This document shows, one piece after another, positions 17,689 through 26,823 of a stretch of DNA of 64,000 nucleotides. The first letter of the stretch is position 1, and each line of letters starts with the position of its first letter. A model generated the notes under the pieces. It did not search any database. It worked only from the letters and a program-made list of their open reading frames with translations, and was not told where the DNA came from. This DNA is from Chersky-267 sp963744115 (GTDB taxonomy: Bacteria; Chloroflexota; Limnocylindria; Limnocylindrales; CSP1-4): positions 1,904,796 through 1,968,795 of the forward strand of contig CAVUSI010000003.1 of assembly GCA_963744115.1 (NCBI GenBank). Direction: 5' to 3'. A program made the position numbers and the translations under genes.

Positions 17689-18579
17689 TCAGGTGACAGC
17701 CGGCTCCAGGCCGCCCACGGCGTCCGCGTCGGCGGCGAGGCGCTCGACGAGGCCCCGATCGGTGACCGCCGCGAAGCCCTGGAGGATGACCCGGCTCAGG
17801 CCGAGGCCCTCGTAGTCCCGCAGGCGTGCCCGCAGGGCCGGACCGGGCTCGGCCGCCGGGCGGCCCCAGAGGTGGACCGACACCGCAAGCGCCGCCGGGT
17901 CGCGACCGACCTCCTCACATCGCTCACGGATGAGCGGCAGAGCCGCCTCGACCTCGTCGGGCATCATCGCATCGAGGTTGAGCTCGTCGGCGAAGCGAGC
18001 GGCGAGTCGCCAGGTCACGGTCGGACCGTTGCCGCCGATCACGATCGGGATGTGCGGCTGGATCCCCTTCGGCTCGTGGATCGCCCCGAAGACGCTCGCG
18101 TGACGCCCTTCGTACGTGGCGGTACCGGGGGCCAGCATCCGGGTGATCACCTCGAGGTGGTCGGACAGGATCGCGAGGCGCCCCGGAGCGTCGGGAAAGC
18201 CGTAGCCGTACGATCGCCACTCATCCTCCTTCCAGCCGGCCCCGATCCCGAGGATCGCCCTCCCGCCGCTGACCACGTCCAGCGTCGAGATCATCTTGGC
18301 GGTCAGGGCCGCCGGGCGATAGGCGGCGGCCATCACCAGGTGGCCGAGGTGGGCGCGGCTGGTGGCCATCGCCAGGGCCGCCAGCTCGACGAACGGCTCG
18401 AACACGGGCGCCGGTTCCGGTGGCGGGTCCACCTGGAAGTGGTCGTACGCCCAGAGCGACCCGAAGCCGAGCCGCTCGGCCTCCCGGGCGACTTCGACCG
18501 TGCGCTCCCAGGCGGGTCCCGCCTCGAGCCCGAGGTACTCACGGTCGCAGCCCTGGGGCAACGTCAGCCCGACCTTCAT
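17689..18579 (-). CDS. LLM-class (F420-type) oxidoreductase
   Basis: 296 residues. A luciferase-like TIM barrel: 'MKVGLTLPQG', 'EAERLGFGSLWAYDHF', 'AHLGHLVMAAAYRPAALTAK', 'SGGRAILGIGAGWKEDEW' and 'HIPIVIGGNGPTVTWRLAAR'. The 'GIGAGW' block and overall length fit F420-dependent members rather than FMN luciferases; the substrate is not predictable. Its stop region is downstream of the ABC transporter operon and its start overlaps the ABC ATPase stop by 4 bp, so it is the last gene of that operon. Confidence 0.88.
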   Translation of the reverse strand: MKVGLTLPQGCDREYLGLEAGPAWERTVEVAREAERLGFGSLWAYDHFQVDPPPEPAPVFEPFVELAALAMATSRAHLGHLVMAAAYRPAALTAKMISTLDVVSGGRAILGIGAGWKEDEWRSYGYGFPDAPGRLAILSDHLEVITRMLAPGTATYEGRHASVFGAIHEPKGIQPHIPIVIGGNGPTVTWRLAARFADELNLDAMMPDEVEAALPLIRERCEEVGRDPAALAVSVHLWGRPAAEPGPALRARLRDYEGLGLSRVILQGFAAVTDRGLVERLAADADAVGGLEPAVT

Positions 18580-19718
18580 GCCGCCGGGCTCGTTCCGTCC
18601 GGCACCTCGTCGGCGACCACGGCGGTCCCGGCCTCGGCCTCGGAAGGGATCAGGGTCAGGTCGTCGAACCCGAGTCGGACGCGACCCTCGCGCTGGACCA
18701 GGGCGAGCCGCTGGCCGCCGCTGATGTCGGCGCGCACCTCGATCCCGGCCACCTCCACCCGGAGCTGGGCGGATGCGCCTTCGAAGATGAGGCGGTCGAT
18801 CGTGCCTTCGATCGTGTTGAGGTGGACACCCTCGTCGGCGCCCTCGAGCACGCTGATGTCCTCCGGCCGGATGTAGGCGAGGACCGCCTGCCCCGGCGTC
18901 AGCCCGGTCCGGCCGCGGCGACGCAGCTGCAACCCGCCCGCCTCGACCCGGACGATCGCCTCGTCGCCGCTGCCGTCGACGCCGACGACGGTCCCGTTCA
19001 GGCCGTTGTTCGCCCCGATGAACTCAGCCACGAACGGCGTCCGCGGCTTGAGGTAGATGTCGGTCTGCGTCCCGATCTGCTCGATCCGTCCGGCGTTCAT
19101 GACCACGATCCGATCGGAGATCGCAAAGGCCTCCGACTGGTCGTGGGTGACGTAGATGGCGGTCTTGCGGGTCTTCCGCTGAAGGTCGAGGATCGAGTAC
19201 TTCAGCGTGTCCCGGAGGTTCTTGTCGAGAGCCGACAGCGGCTCGTCGAACAAGAGCACCCGCGGGTCCGTGGCCAGGACCCGAGCGAGCGCCACCCGCT
19301 GCTGCTGTCCACCCGACAGCTGGGCCGGGAGCCGCTTGCCGTAGCCCTCGAGATCGACCAGGTCGAGCATCTCGTCGACGCGCCCCCGGATGAACGCCTT
19401 GTCGCGACCCTTGACCGACAGGCCGAACCCGATGTTGTCGGCGACCGACATGTGCGGGAAGAGGGCCGGCGCCTGGAAGACGAACCCGATGTTCCGGGCC
19501 CGCGGCGCGAGCCAGGTGACCTCCTGATCGTCGAACAGGATCCGCCCACCGGTGGGCTCGACCAACCCGGCCAGCATCCGGAGCGTCGTCGTCTTGCCGC
19601 AGCCCGACGGACCCAGCAGGGTCACGAACTCCCCGTCCGCGACCTCCAGGTTGAAGTCCTGGACGGCCACGGTCGAGCCGTAGTGCTTGGTGACGTCGGA
19701 GAGGTGGACGGTCGTCAC
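18576..19718 (-). CDS. ABC importer ATPase, PotA/FbpC type
   Basis: 380 residues from a GTG (GTGA overlap with the permease stop). Walker A 'GPSGCGKTTT', Q-loop 'VFQAPALFPH', signature 'LSGGQQQR', Walker B 'VLLFDEPLSALD' and H-loop 'VTHDQSEA'. A C-terminal TOBE region (about 240-365) is present, as in polyamine, iron and sugar importers. With two permeases and a binding protein it completes a type I importer. Confidence 0.93.
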   Translation of the reverse strand: MTTVHLSDVTKHYGSTVAVQDFNLEVADGEFVTLLGPSGCGKTTTLRMLAGLVEPTGGRILFDDQEVTWLAPRARNIGFVFQAPALFPHMSVADNIGFGLSVKGRDKAFIRGRVDEMLDLVDLEGYGKRLPAQLSGGQQQRVALARVLATDPRVLLFDEPLSALDKNLRDTLKYSILDLQRKTRKTAIYVTHDQSEAFAISDRIVVMNAGRIEQIGTQTDIYLKPRTPFVAEFIGANNGLNGTVVGVDGSGDEAIVRVEAGGLQLRRRGRTGLTPGQAVLAYIRPEDISVLEGADEGVHLNTIEGTIDRLIFEGASAQLRVEVAGIEVRADISGGQRLALVQREGRVRLGFDDLTLIPSEAEAGTAVVADEVPDGTSPAA

Positions 19719-20536
19719 AGGATATAGGTGCCCTTGAAATGCCTCGTCCCGAAGATCCGGAAGAAGACGATGACCGCCAGGAACGAGATCAGCTGCATCG
19801 TCACCGCCAGGGCGGCCGTGGTCGGGGCGAGCCCGTTGGTCCGGACCAGGTTGAACACCTTCAGCGGCGCCGTCTCGAGGGCCGGCGGGTGGACGAACAG
19901 GGTGACCAGGTACTCGTTGAACACGATGATGAAGCACAGCAGCAGGCCCGCCGAGACGCCCGGGCCGATGAGCGGGAACACGATCCGCCGGTAGGTCTGC
20001 CACTTGGTCGCCCCGAGGCACTCGGAGGCCTCCTCGAACATCACCGGCAGGTCCTTCATCGCGACGACGATCGGCGTCATCATCAATGGGAAGGATCCGA
20101 CCGCCATCGCCAGGACCAGCCCCAACGCCGAGTCGATCTTGTAGACGAACGTGTAGGTCAGGAGCAGCGACAGGCCGATCACCGCGCCCGGCACATAGAG
20201 CGGCAGCTGCAGGAGCGAGAACAGCAGGCGCTTGCCGGGGACCGGGTAGCGCACCAGGGCGTAGGCCGCCGGAAGGCAGGCGGCCAGGTCGATCAGCAGC
20301 GTCAGCCCGGTGATCTTGAAGCTCCAGAACAGGTTATCCCCGAAGCTCCCGAAGACCGCCGCGTAGTTGCCCAGACCCGAGGCCCCGCCGCGCTGTCCCA
20401 GCGATTGCGACAGCAACGCCAGGAAGGGCAGGACGAACAGGATCAGGCACAGCCAGATGTAGGCGTGGCTGGCGATCGTGGCCAGGCGGCGGCTCGAGAG
20501 CAGCGGCTTGCGACGTGGTGTCGAGGCGGCGCTCAA
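19715..20536 (-). CDS. ABC importer permease, PotC type
   Basis: 273 residues with six membrane helices. The EAA loop is 'EASECLGATKWQTYRRIVFP', the coupling helix that docks on the ATPase. Overlaps both neighbours by 4 bp. Resembles PotC/ThiP/FbpB-type permeases. The last helix region ends 'FFRIFGTRHFKGTYIL'. Confidence 0.92.
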   Translation of the reverse strand: MSAASTPRRKPLLSSRRLATIASHAYIWLCLILFVLPFLALLSQSLGQRGGASGLGNYAAVFGSFGDNLFWSFKITGLTLLIDLAACLPAAYALVRYPVPGKRLLFSLLQLPLYVPGAVIGLSLLLTYTFVYKIDSALGLVLAMAVGSFPLMMTPIVVAMKDLPVMFEEASECLGATKWQTYRRIVFPLIGPGVSAGLLLCFIIVFNEYLVTLFVHPPALETAPLKVFNLVRTNGLAPTTAALAVTMQLISFLAVIVFFRIFGTRHFKGTYIL

Positions 20537-21453
20537 TCGACCAGCGCTCCGCGCGAGTAGCGCAGCGAGAAGTAGGTCACGACGAAGGCCACGCTCAGCA
20601 GGACCACACCCATCATCGATGACAGGCCGTAGTCGTTCTCGACCACGCCGCGCTTATAGAGCGTCAGGGCGAGCGACCGCTGCTCGTTGAGCGACCCGAG
20701 CAGGAGCGGCTCGGCGAAGGCACCGATGCTCCAGCCGAAGACCATCAACGAGCCCGCGACGACGCCCGCCCGGGTCAGCGGCAGCACGACCCGCCAGAAC
20801 GTCTGCCACGGGCGGGCGCCGAGGCAGGCAGCGGCTTCTTCCAGCGTCGGGTCGACGTTGCTCAGGGCCGTCCCGATGCTCATGACCATGAACGGGAAGG
20901 TGAAGATCGACATCGCGAACACGACCGCCGGGAGGCTGAACAGGAGGTCGGTGTTGCGCAGGCCGAACGCGTGGATGAGCGGGTCGGCGGGTCCCCCAGG
21001 CAGCAGGATGAAGCTCATCCCGAAGGCGACGTAGAGCGCCCCGAACATCGGGAAGACCATCAGCGCGCGGACGAGGTCCCGATACCGGATCCGGCGGACC
21101 AGGATGTAGGCGAACGGGAAGCCGAGGACCAGGTCCACCAGCATCGCCAGGGCCGCCAGCTGGACGGTGACGAACAGGTTGGGCAGATAGCGCTGGACCA
21201 TCGCCGCGTAGTTCTCGAGCGAGTACACCGGGCCGCCCGGCGACAGGAACGAGTTCGTCACGGTGAAGCTCATGTTCACGATGAACGCGAGCGGGGCGTA
21301 CAGGAGCAGCAGCGCCAGGAGCGCCGCCGGCGCGAGGAAGGCGGCCGTCCGGAGACGCGCCACGCGCTCACGCCGACGGATGTCCGGCGCCTGGGATCGG
21401 GGGGCTGCGGCCAGTCGACCTGGTACGGTCGACTGGCCGATCTCAGCGGTCAT
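20533..21453 (-). CDS. ABC importer permease, PotB type
   Basis: 306 residues, six helices. EAA loop 'EEAAACLGARPWQTFWRVVLP'-like (shortened here: EEAAACLGARPWQTFW). A 40-residue cytoplasmic N-terminus precedes helix 1 (FLAPAALLALLLLYAPLAF). Upstream partner of the PotC-type permease in the operon; start lies 34 bp after the binding-protein stop. Confidence 0.92.
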   Translation of the reverse strand: MTAEIGQSTVPGRLAAAPRSQAPDIRRRERVARLRTAAFLAPAALLALLLLYAPLAFIVNMSFTVTNSFLSPGGPVYSLENYAAMVQRYLPNLFVTVQLAALAMLVDLVLGFPFAYILVRRIRYRDLVRALMVFPMFGALYVAFGMSFILLPGGPADPLIHAFGLRNTDLLFSLPAVVFAMSIFTFPFMVMSIGTALSNVDPTLEEAAACLGARPWQTFWRVVLPLTRAGVVAGSLMVFGWSIGAFAEPLLLGSLNEQRSLALTLYKRGVVENDYGLSSMMGVVLLSVAFVVTYFSLRYSRGALVD

Positions 21454-21487
21454 GGATCGGGCGGAGTCCTAGCGAGGTCGTCCCCCG

Positions 21488-22780
21488 CTACTGTCCGATC
21501 TTCTGCTTGTAGTAATCCTGGAAGACCTTGGCGCTGGCGTTGTAGGCCGCCCAGTCGATCTGCTTGAAGGACGACTGGATCTGCTCCAGCGTCGGGTAGT
21601 AGGTGGCGTAGTCGGCCTTGAACCAGTCAGGCACCTGGTCGACGTAATCCGGGCCCAGGAAGCCCTCGCTGAGCTCGCTCCACGGGCCGTGATCGATCGG
21701 CCAGGCGTTGGGGAACTGGACGTCCTTGGCGAGCCGCCAGTTCATGAAGATCTGGGCCAGCACGGGGTGCTCGGCGCCCTTCGGGATCCACTCGTAGCCG
21801 TTGGCCGGATAGATCGTCGACGGGACGAGCAGCGCAGCGTCCGGGTGGCCGCCGAGGTACTCGAGGCGGGCGAGGCTGTTCCAGAACCCGACCGCGTCGA
21901 CCGCGCCGGACTCGAACAGCTTCTGGAGGGTCGGTTGATCGGTCGTGTACTGGACGACGTTGGGCCCGATGTTGGCGACCGCCCAGTCGACGACCTCCTT
22001 CATCTGGTTCGGGTCCTTGTAGTCCTTGCCGAGCTCGGCGGCGAGGCCGAGCAGGAAGCCGCCGGCGGTGATGTCACCGGGCGCCGGCAGCGTGACCTTG
22101 CCCTTGAGCCGCGGGTCGGCCAGGTCCTTGAGCGACTTGATCCACGGCTGGGTCTTCTTGTTGTAGACGATCGCCGGGTAGGCGGTCGACTGGAACGCGA
22201 TCGACTCCGGGTCGTGCTTGAACGAGTCGAGGACCATCTTCGCGTTCGGGATGAGGTCCGACGGGAAGGCCGAGTCGACCAGGCCGGCCTGGTCGGCGTC
22301 GTACCAGTAGTTCTCCTCGACCGCGAGCACGTCATACGGAGCCGGATTGCCGGCCTGCTTGGCGGCCGCCAGCTTGGTGATGTACTCGCTCGGGGACTGG
22401 GTGCCGACGTAGTTGAGCTTGATGTCGGCGCCGTAGGTGTCCTTGACGTACTTCTCGAATTGGGTGACGAGCTCGTCGGTGGCCGCGTAGGTCCAGTTGC
22501 CGACGGTGAGGCTGCCCTCCTTGGCGACCTCGGCCTTGATCTCGTCGTCGGTCATGTCCTTGTTGAGGATCGCGACGTGCTTGGTGGCGGCCCCTGCGGA
22601 TGCCGGGGCGCTGGATGCACCGGCGGCACTGCTGGCGGGTGGCGCGACCGATGCCGGCGCGCTCGATGCCGCGGGGGTGCTGGTGCCCGACGAGCACGCG
22701 GCGACCAGTAGCGCGATGATCGCGAACGGGATCACGAGCCGCTCCGGGCGGCGCTTCCTGGTGATCTTCACCGGATCCAT
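21488..22780 (-). CDS. ABC importer substrate-binding lipoprotein
   Basis: 430 residues. Signal with lipobox 'IALLVAACSSG' (Cys near 29), Ser/Ala linker, then a periplasmic-binding fold: 'GSLTVGNWTYAATDELVTQF', 'YDVLAVEENYWYDADQAGLV', 'YPAIVYNKKTQPWIKSLKDL', 'INGYEWIPKG'-like loop. Type 2 binding protein of the polyamine/iron/sugar-phosphate group; ligand uncertain. AGGAGG is only three bases from the annotated ATG, so a GTG four codons in is an alternative start. First intact gene of the operon. Confidence 0.92.
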   Translation of the reverse strand: MDPVKITRKRRPERLVIPFAIIALLVAACSSGTSTPAASSAPASVAPPASSAAGASSAPASAGAATKHVAILNKDMTDDEIKAEVAKEGSLTVGNWTYAATDELVTQFEKYVKDTYGADIKLNYVGTQSPSEYITKLAAAKQAGNPAPYDVLAVEENYWYDADQAGLVDSAFPSDLIPNAKMVLDSFKHDPESIAFQSTAYPAIVYNKKTQPWIKSLKDLADPRLKGKVTLPAPGDITAGGFLLGLAAELGKDYKDPNQMKEVVDWAVANIGPNVVQYTTDQPTLQKLFESGAVDAVGFWNSLARLEYLGGHPDAALLVPSTIYPANGYEWIPKGAEHPVLAQIFMNWRLAKDVQFPNAWPIDHGPWSELSEGFLGPDYVDQVPDWFKADYATYYPTLEQIQSSFKQIDWAAYNASAKVFQDYYKQKIGQ

Positions 22781-22889
22781 CCTCCTCCTGCGTTCGAACC
22801 TCAGTCGAGTCTGACCTGGCTGCGTCTCCCCATGTCTCCTCCGCGACTCCGGGATCGGATCCCGGCGGTCCGCCTGAACGATGCGGTCG

Positions 22890-23060
22890 TCAGCGAGCGG
22901 TCCACCCGCCGTCGACGAATGCCTCGTCGAGATCCACCTCGGTGACGGCCTCGGCAGGGTCGGCCGGCCCGAGCCCGGCGTCGTCGATCAGGATATCGAG
23001 CCGTCCCCAGGGTGACACGACGTCGGCGACCGCGGGAAGGCCTCGATCGACCAGGTCCGT
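22890..23060 (-). pseudogene. Remnant of a short-chain dehydrogenase (KduD-like)
   Basis: A 57-codon stretch reads 'TDLVDRGLPAVADVVSPWGR' then 'LDILIDDAGLGPADPAEAVT' and jumps directly to 'DEAFVDGGWTAR' and a stop. The first parts match the segment before and at the NNAG motif of SDR enzymes (here IDDAG, degraded); the last matches the extreme SDR C-terminus (VDGGWTA). About 120 residues including the YxxxK catalytic site are missing between them. This is an internal-deletion relic at the head of the importer operon. Confidence 0.6.
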
Positions 23061-23160
23061 CCCTCTCCCTGCGAGCGAGTCTGTCTGCCCTCGACCCCGT
23101 CCCGGCCACGTTCCGCGCCGGGGCTGGCGCTCATCCCGAGACGTTCCCGCCAGCCGAGGC

Positions 23161-23203
23161 TTAACGTTAACGCTTGACGATGCCATCTGGCCGGAAGGAT
23201 ACT
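23161..23203 (+). promoter_or_regulatory. LacI operator and lacI promoter
   Basis: TTAACGTTAA (23161-23170) is a perfect palindrome with the central CG typical of LacI-family operators, and CGTTAACG overlaps it. Directly after it comes TTGACG (23174-23179) and, 18 bp on, GATACT (23198-23203), a plausible -35/-10 pair for the LacI gene. The operator also lies upstream of the importer operon on the other strand, so both directions can be controlled. Confidence 0.65.
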
Positions 23204-23244
23204 CGCGGGGAGGGTCGAGTCAAGGGGTTAGCCATCGGGCCACG

Positions 23245-24297
23245 ATGAGACCGGCGTCATCCTCCATCACGCTGCGCGACGTCGCGCGCGACTCCGGCGT
23301 CTCGATCACGACGGTCTCCAGGATCCTCAACGGCCGGGAGTCCGGGGTCCCCATCCGCGACGAGACGCGCGACCGAGTGCTGGCCGTCGCCGCGGAGCTC
23401 GGGTACAAGCCGAACCTGCTCGCCCGGGGGCTGCGCGGCAGTCGGAGCTCGCTCATCGGGGTCATCGCCCGGGACATCTCCGACCCGTTCCACATCCAGG
23501 TCCTGCGCGGGATCAACGCCGGCACGCGCTCCCGGGACTACCGGCTGTTCCTCGGTCATGTCGACTACCGGCCGGACGTCGCGATCGCGTACGGGTCGAT
23601 GTTCGAGCGCTCGCACGCCGACGGGATCATCGTCATCGGCGACATGGAGGGCGATGAGAGCCTCGGCTCGCTGGCCGAGCACCACCGCCACGTGATCGGG
23701 GTCAGCGACCGGGTCGGACCACGGCGCTTCCCCGGGGTCTACTGCGACAGCGTCCGCGGGACGGAGCTGGCGCTCGAGCACCTGCTGGACGCCGGGCATC
23801 GGCGGATCGCCTGCGTGTCGGACCCGGGCACGCACGACCAGCGACTCCGAGCCGACCTCTACGAGCGGTTCATGGTCGACCACGGGCTCGCCGAACATGT
23901 CCGCCGGCACCTGGCGTCGCAGCCGGACCCGGCGCCGAGCTACCGCCTCGGCCTCGAGCTCTTCGGTGGATACGGCGGACCAGACGACCCGACGGCGATC
24001 TTCGCCACGTCCGACATGATCGCGATCGGGCTCCTCGAGGCGGCGTTCGAGATCGGGATCCCGGTTCCCGAGCGGATCTCGATCGTCGGGTTCGACAACC
24101 TGGACATCGCCGCGTTCACGATCCCTCCGCTCACGACGATCGACCAGTCCGGGGTCGAGATGGGCCGCGTCGCGGCCGAGATGCTGCTCGACTGGGTCGA
24201 GCACGACGAGGCGGACGGGCCTCCGCCGGACCGGGCCGATGTCGTCCTCGAGCCGGCGCTGGTCGTCCGGCGCACGACGAGCCGACCGCCGGCCTGA
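23245..24297 (+). CDS. LacI family transcriptional regulator
   Basis: 350 residues. HTH at 8-55: 'ITLRDVARDSGVSITTVSRI' then 'LNGRESGVPIRDETRDRV', followed by the hinge 'LGYKPNLLARGLRGSRSSLI' and a periplasmic-binding-like effector domain with 'DGIIVIGDME', 'HRRIACVSDPG', 'PTAIFATSDMIAIGLLEAAF' and 'ISIVGFDNLDIAAFTIPPLT'. Probably represses the divergent importer operon and the lost dehydrogenase; a sugar or sugar acid is the likely inducer. Confidence 0.93.
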   Translation: MRPASSSITLRDVARDSGVSITTVSRILNGRESGVPIRDETRDRVLAVAAELGYKPNLLARGLRGSRSSLIGVIARDISDPFHIQVLRGINAGTRSRDYRLFLGHVDYRPDVAIAYGSMFERSHADGIIVIGDMEGDESLGSLAEHHRHVIGVSDRVGPRRFPGVYCDSVRGTELALEHLLDAGHRRIACVSDPGTHDQRLRADLYERFMVDHGLAEHVRRHLASQPDPAPSYRLGLELFGGYGGPDDPTAIFATSDMIAIGLLEAAFEIGIPVPERISIVGFDNLDIAAFTIPPLTTIDQSGVEMGRVAAEMLLDWVEHDEADGPPPDRADVVLEPALVVRRTTSRPPA

Positions 24298-24487
24298 GGC
24301 CAGGGCAGGCGTCTGACCGAACCGGTCAGGGTTCGGCGAAGGCGCGCCGCGGAAGTGACTTCCGGCTCTGGACCCGTGCGTACGCGGAGCCCATCGTCAC
24401 CGGTGTCAGGCCGGCCGGTTCGATCCGAGTCGACGTCTGGAGGATCAACGATGGCCATCCCGGAAACGGGACAGATGCGTAGCCGCG

Positions 24488-24961
24488 GTGCGTGACATGT
24501 CCGATGGACCGCGCAGCGCACCGCTCCCCCCGCGCTGGTTCGTTCGCCTGGCGTGGGTCGCTCACCGGGCCTTGTACGCCGTCACGGGTGGCCGGATCGG
24601 CTTGCGCCGTCCGACCGCCGACAGCTGGGGCATGATGCGCTTACGGACGGTCGGGCGCCGGACGGGCCGACCACGAGCGGTGATCCTCGGCTACTACGAG
24701 GACGGCGAGGACCTCGTCACCATGGCCATGAACGGCTGGGCCGACCCCGAGCCGGCGTGGTGGCTCAACCTCCTGGCCCATCCGGACACGACGGTCGACC
24801 TGGTCGATGGGCCGCGCGCGGTCCACGCCCGTGCCGCGAACGAGGACGAGCGGCCGGGCCTGTGGACGCGCTGGGCCCACTACGACAAGGATCTCGACGC
24901 GTATGCCGCCCGACGGTCGCGCCCGACCCAAGTCGTCATCTTGCAGCCTCGGTCCGGCTGA
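24488..24961 (+). CDS. Ddn-type deazaflavin nitroreductase family protein
   Basis: 157 residues from GTG 24488, or 154 from ATG 24497. The family pattern is 'LRTVGRRTGRPRAVILGYYE', 'DLVTMAMNGWADPEPAWWLN' and 'LLAHPDTTVDLVDGPRAVHA', as in F420H2-dependent Ddn and related split-barrel enzymes. Together with the LLM oxidoreductase it supports F420 use in this organism. Substrate unknown. Confidence 0.85.
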   Translation: MRDMSDGPRSAPLPPRWFVRLAWVAHRALYAVTGGRIGLRRPTADSWGMMRLRTVGRRTGRPRAVILGYYEDGEDLVTMAMNGWADPEPAWWLNLLAHPDTTVDLVDGPRAVHARAANEDERPGLWTRWAHYDKDLDAYAARRSRPTQVVILQPRSG

Positions 24962-25026
24962 GCCCTGGCTGGATCGGCTAGCGCCGCTGATCCAAGTTCG
25001 TCATCCGGTGACGTACCGGGTGGAGC

Positions 25027-25101
25027 TGGCTCCGGCGGTAGGACTCGAACCTACGACCAAGCGGTTAACAGCCGCCCGCTCTACCACTGAGCTACGCCGG
25101 A
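25027..25101 (-). tRNA. tRNA-Asn (GTT), CCA encoded
   Basis: 75 nt on the minus strand. The acceptor arms TCCGGCG / CGCCGGA pair fully; D-arm GCTCAGTGGTAGAGC, anticodon loop CTGTTAA with anticodon GTT, and T-arm with GGTTCGAATCC are all present. The discriminator G and a genomically encoded CCA complete the 3' end. Confidence 0.97.
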
Positions 25102-25207
25102 GCGAGGACCGCCGAGGCGGTCGAGGCGGGGCCGGATCGGCCGCTCACCGCGGCAGAGGATAGCACGGCGGTCCCGGCCACCTCAGACGGGCTGGCATAC
25201 TCCGCCG

Positions 25208-26119
25208 ATGACCGCCGGCTCCCCGTTGATCTCGCCCGAGGATCTCGCGAACCGCCTCGACGACCCGCATGTCCGGGTCGTCGACGTGCGCTGGGTGCTG
25301 GGCCAGCGGGGCGAGGGCCGTCGCCGCTATGACGCCGGCCACCTGCCGGGGGCGCTCTTCCTCGACCTCGACGGCGAGCTGGCGCTCCCGCCCGGCGAGG
25401 GGCGCGCGGGCCGTCATCCCCTGCCTCCCCCGTCGACGTTCGCGGCGACCCTGGCGCGGGTCGGCATCGGCCCGGACGACCTGATCGTCGCCTATGACGA
25501 CGTCGGCGGCTGGGTCGCGGCCCGACTCTGGTGGATGCTCGACGACCTGGGGCACCGCGGCGGCGAGGCGGTGCTCGACGGCGGCATCCAGGCCTGGACG
25601 GCGGCCGGCGGCGAGCTCACGACCGAGGTCCCCGCGGCGCCCGTGGCCCCGGCAGACCCGTCCGCGCTCGGGCTGGCCGACCGCTGGACGAAGGTGATCG
25701 AGCGCGACGCCCTGCGCGACCGCCTGGGCAAGGTGGTGCTGGTCGACGCCCGCGGCGCGCCCCGGTACCGCGGCGAGGTCGAGCCGGTCGACGCCTACCC
25801 CGGCCACATCCCGACGGCCGTCAACGCGCCGACGGACGGCAACCTCGTGGCGTCCAATGGACGGTTCCTGCCGGCCGATGCCCTCCGGATCCGCTACGAG
25901 ACCCTGGCCGCCTCGGCCATCAAGGCCGGCGCGGCGCAGGCCGGCTCACCCGTCGTGACCTCGTGCGGCAGCGGCGTCTCGGCCTGCCAGGTCTCGCTGG
26001 CGATGCGGCTGGCCGGTCTGCCGGATCCCATCCTGTACGTCGGCTCGTACAGCGATTGGTCGGCCGCCGGAGAGCCGGTCGCCGTCGGTCCCGAGCCGGG
26101 GTCACCGCTGCTTCGTTAG
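25208..26119 (+). CDS. Thiosulfate/3-mercaptopyruvate sulfurtransferase
   Basis: 303 residues with two rhodanese domains. The N-terminal inactive domain has 'RVVDVRWVLGQRGEGRRRY' and 'AGHLPGALFLDLD'; the C-terminal domain has 'VVLVDARGAPRYRGEVEP' , 'GHIPTAVNAP' and the active-site loop 'TSCGSGVSA' with the catalytic Cys. CGSGVSA favours mercaptopyruvate or thiosulfate sulfurtransferase of the SseA type. Its end overlaps the convergent TetR gene's stop by 18 bp. Confidence 0.93.
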   Translation: MTAGSPLISPEDLANRLDDPHVRVVDVRWVLGQRGEGRRRYDAGHLPGALFLDLDGELALPPGEGRAGRHPLPPPSTFAATLARVGIGPDDLIVAYDDVGGWVAARLWWMLDDLGHRGGEAVLDGGIQAWTAAGGELTTEVPAAPVAPADPSALGLADRWTKVIERDALRDRLGKVVLVDARGAPRYRGEVEPVDAYPGHIPTAVNAPTDGNLVASNGRFLPADALRIRYETLAASAIKAGAAQAGSPVVTSCGSGVSACQVSLAMRLAGLPDPILYVGSYSDWSAAGEPVAVGPEPGSPLLR

Positions 26120-26767
26120 CAGCGTCCTCGTCCAGACGTCGGCGACCAGGTCCGCATAACGCTCGGCGGTCCAGCCGCGCTCGATGAGCATCGAGAAGTA
26201 GACGGGGCTGTTCATCGACCAGATGAGGTCCGCGACCTCGTCGTCGGTCAGGTCGGGTCGAAGCTCGCCGGTCGACCGCAGGTCCGCCGCCAGCAGGCGC
26301 ATGTTCGCCGCGCGGCGTTGGTCGATCGAGTGCCAGACCCGTCGGCACTCGGGATCGCTCGCGGCCGCCTCCAGGAGGGCTCGCATCAGTGGCGCCGTGC
26401 GCGGCAGGACGCGGGCAAGCGCGTCGGCGTAGGTCCTGATCTTCCCCGCTGCCGTCGCCTCGGCGCGAACGGCCTTGACGTAGCCACGCTGTTCCGCGAC
26501 CAGGGGTCTCGCCTCGTCGTCGAGCTCCATGTCCCCGAGGACGAGGTCGTGGACGGCGAGGAGGAGCTGTGGCTTGCGCCCGACGGACACGTAGAGCGTG
26601 TCCACCGAGACATGCGCTCGAGCGGCGATCTCGGTCACCGAGGTCTCCCCGTACCCGCGCTCGCTGAACAGGTCGTGCGCCGCCTCGATGATCGCGCGCC
26701 TGTTATCGAGAGCCCGGGCTCGGCGTTGGGTGGACGTGTAGGCCCGGGTCTTGACGGTATCTGCCAT
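26102..26767 (-). CDS. TetR family regulator
   Basis: 221 residues from the ATG at 26767; another ATG lies 12 bp upstream. DNA-binding domain at about 20-65: 'RRAIIEAAHDLFSERGYGET' and 'IAARAHVSVDTLYVSVGRKP'. The C-terminal domain resembles TetR_C_25-like ligand domains. Divergent from a cupin gene over a 57-bp gap holding overlapping palindromes, so autoregulation and control of the cupin are likely. Confidence 0.87.
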   Translation of the reverse strand: MADTVKTRAYTSTQRRARALDNRRAIIEAAHDLFSERGYGETSVTEIAARAHVSVDTLYVSVGRKPQLLLAVHDLVLGDMELDDEARPLVAEQRGYVKAVRAEATAAGKIRTYADALARVLPRTAPLMRALLEAAASDPECRRVWHSIDQRRAANMRLLAADLRSTGELRPDLTDDEVADLIWSMNSPVYFSMLIERGWTAERYADLVADVWTRTLLTKQR

Positions 26768-26789
26768 GGCGCCTAGCATACCATTTCAT

Positions 26790-26810
26790 CCGAAGTCGAT
26801 TCGGTCGAAT
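26790..26810. promoter_or_regulatory. Overlapping palindromes, candidate TetR operator
   Basis: CCGAA-GTCGA-TTCGG (26790-26804) and ATTCG-GT-CGAAT (26799-26810) overlap in the short gap between the divergent TetR and cupin genes. Both are perfect. Two repressor dimers on overlapping sites is the QacR-like arrangement; this is inference. Confidence 0.55.
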
Positions 26811-26823
26811 ATTGGAGGCGACG

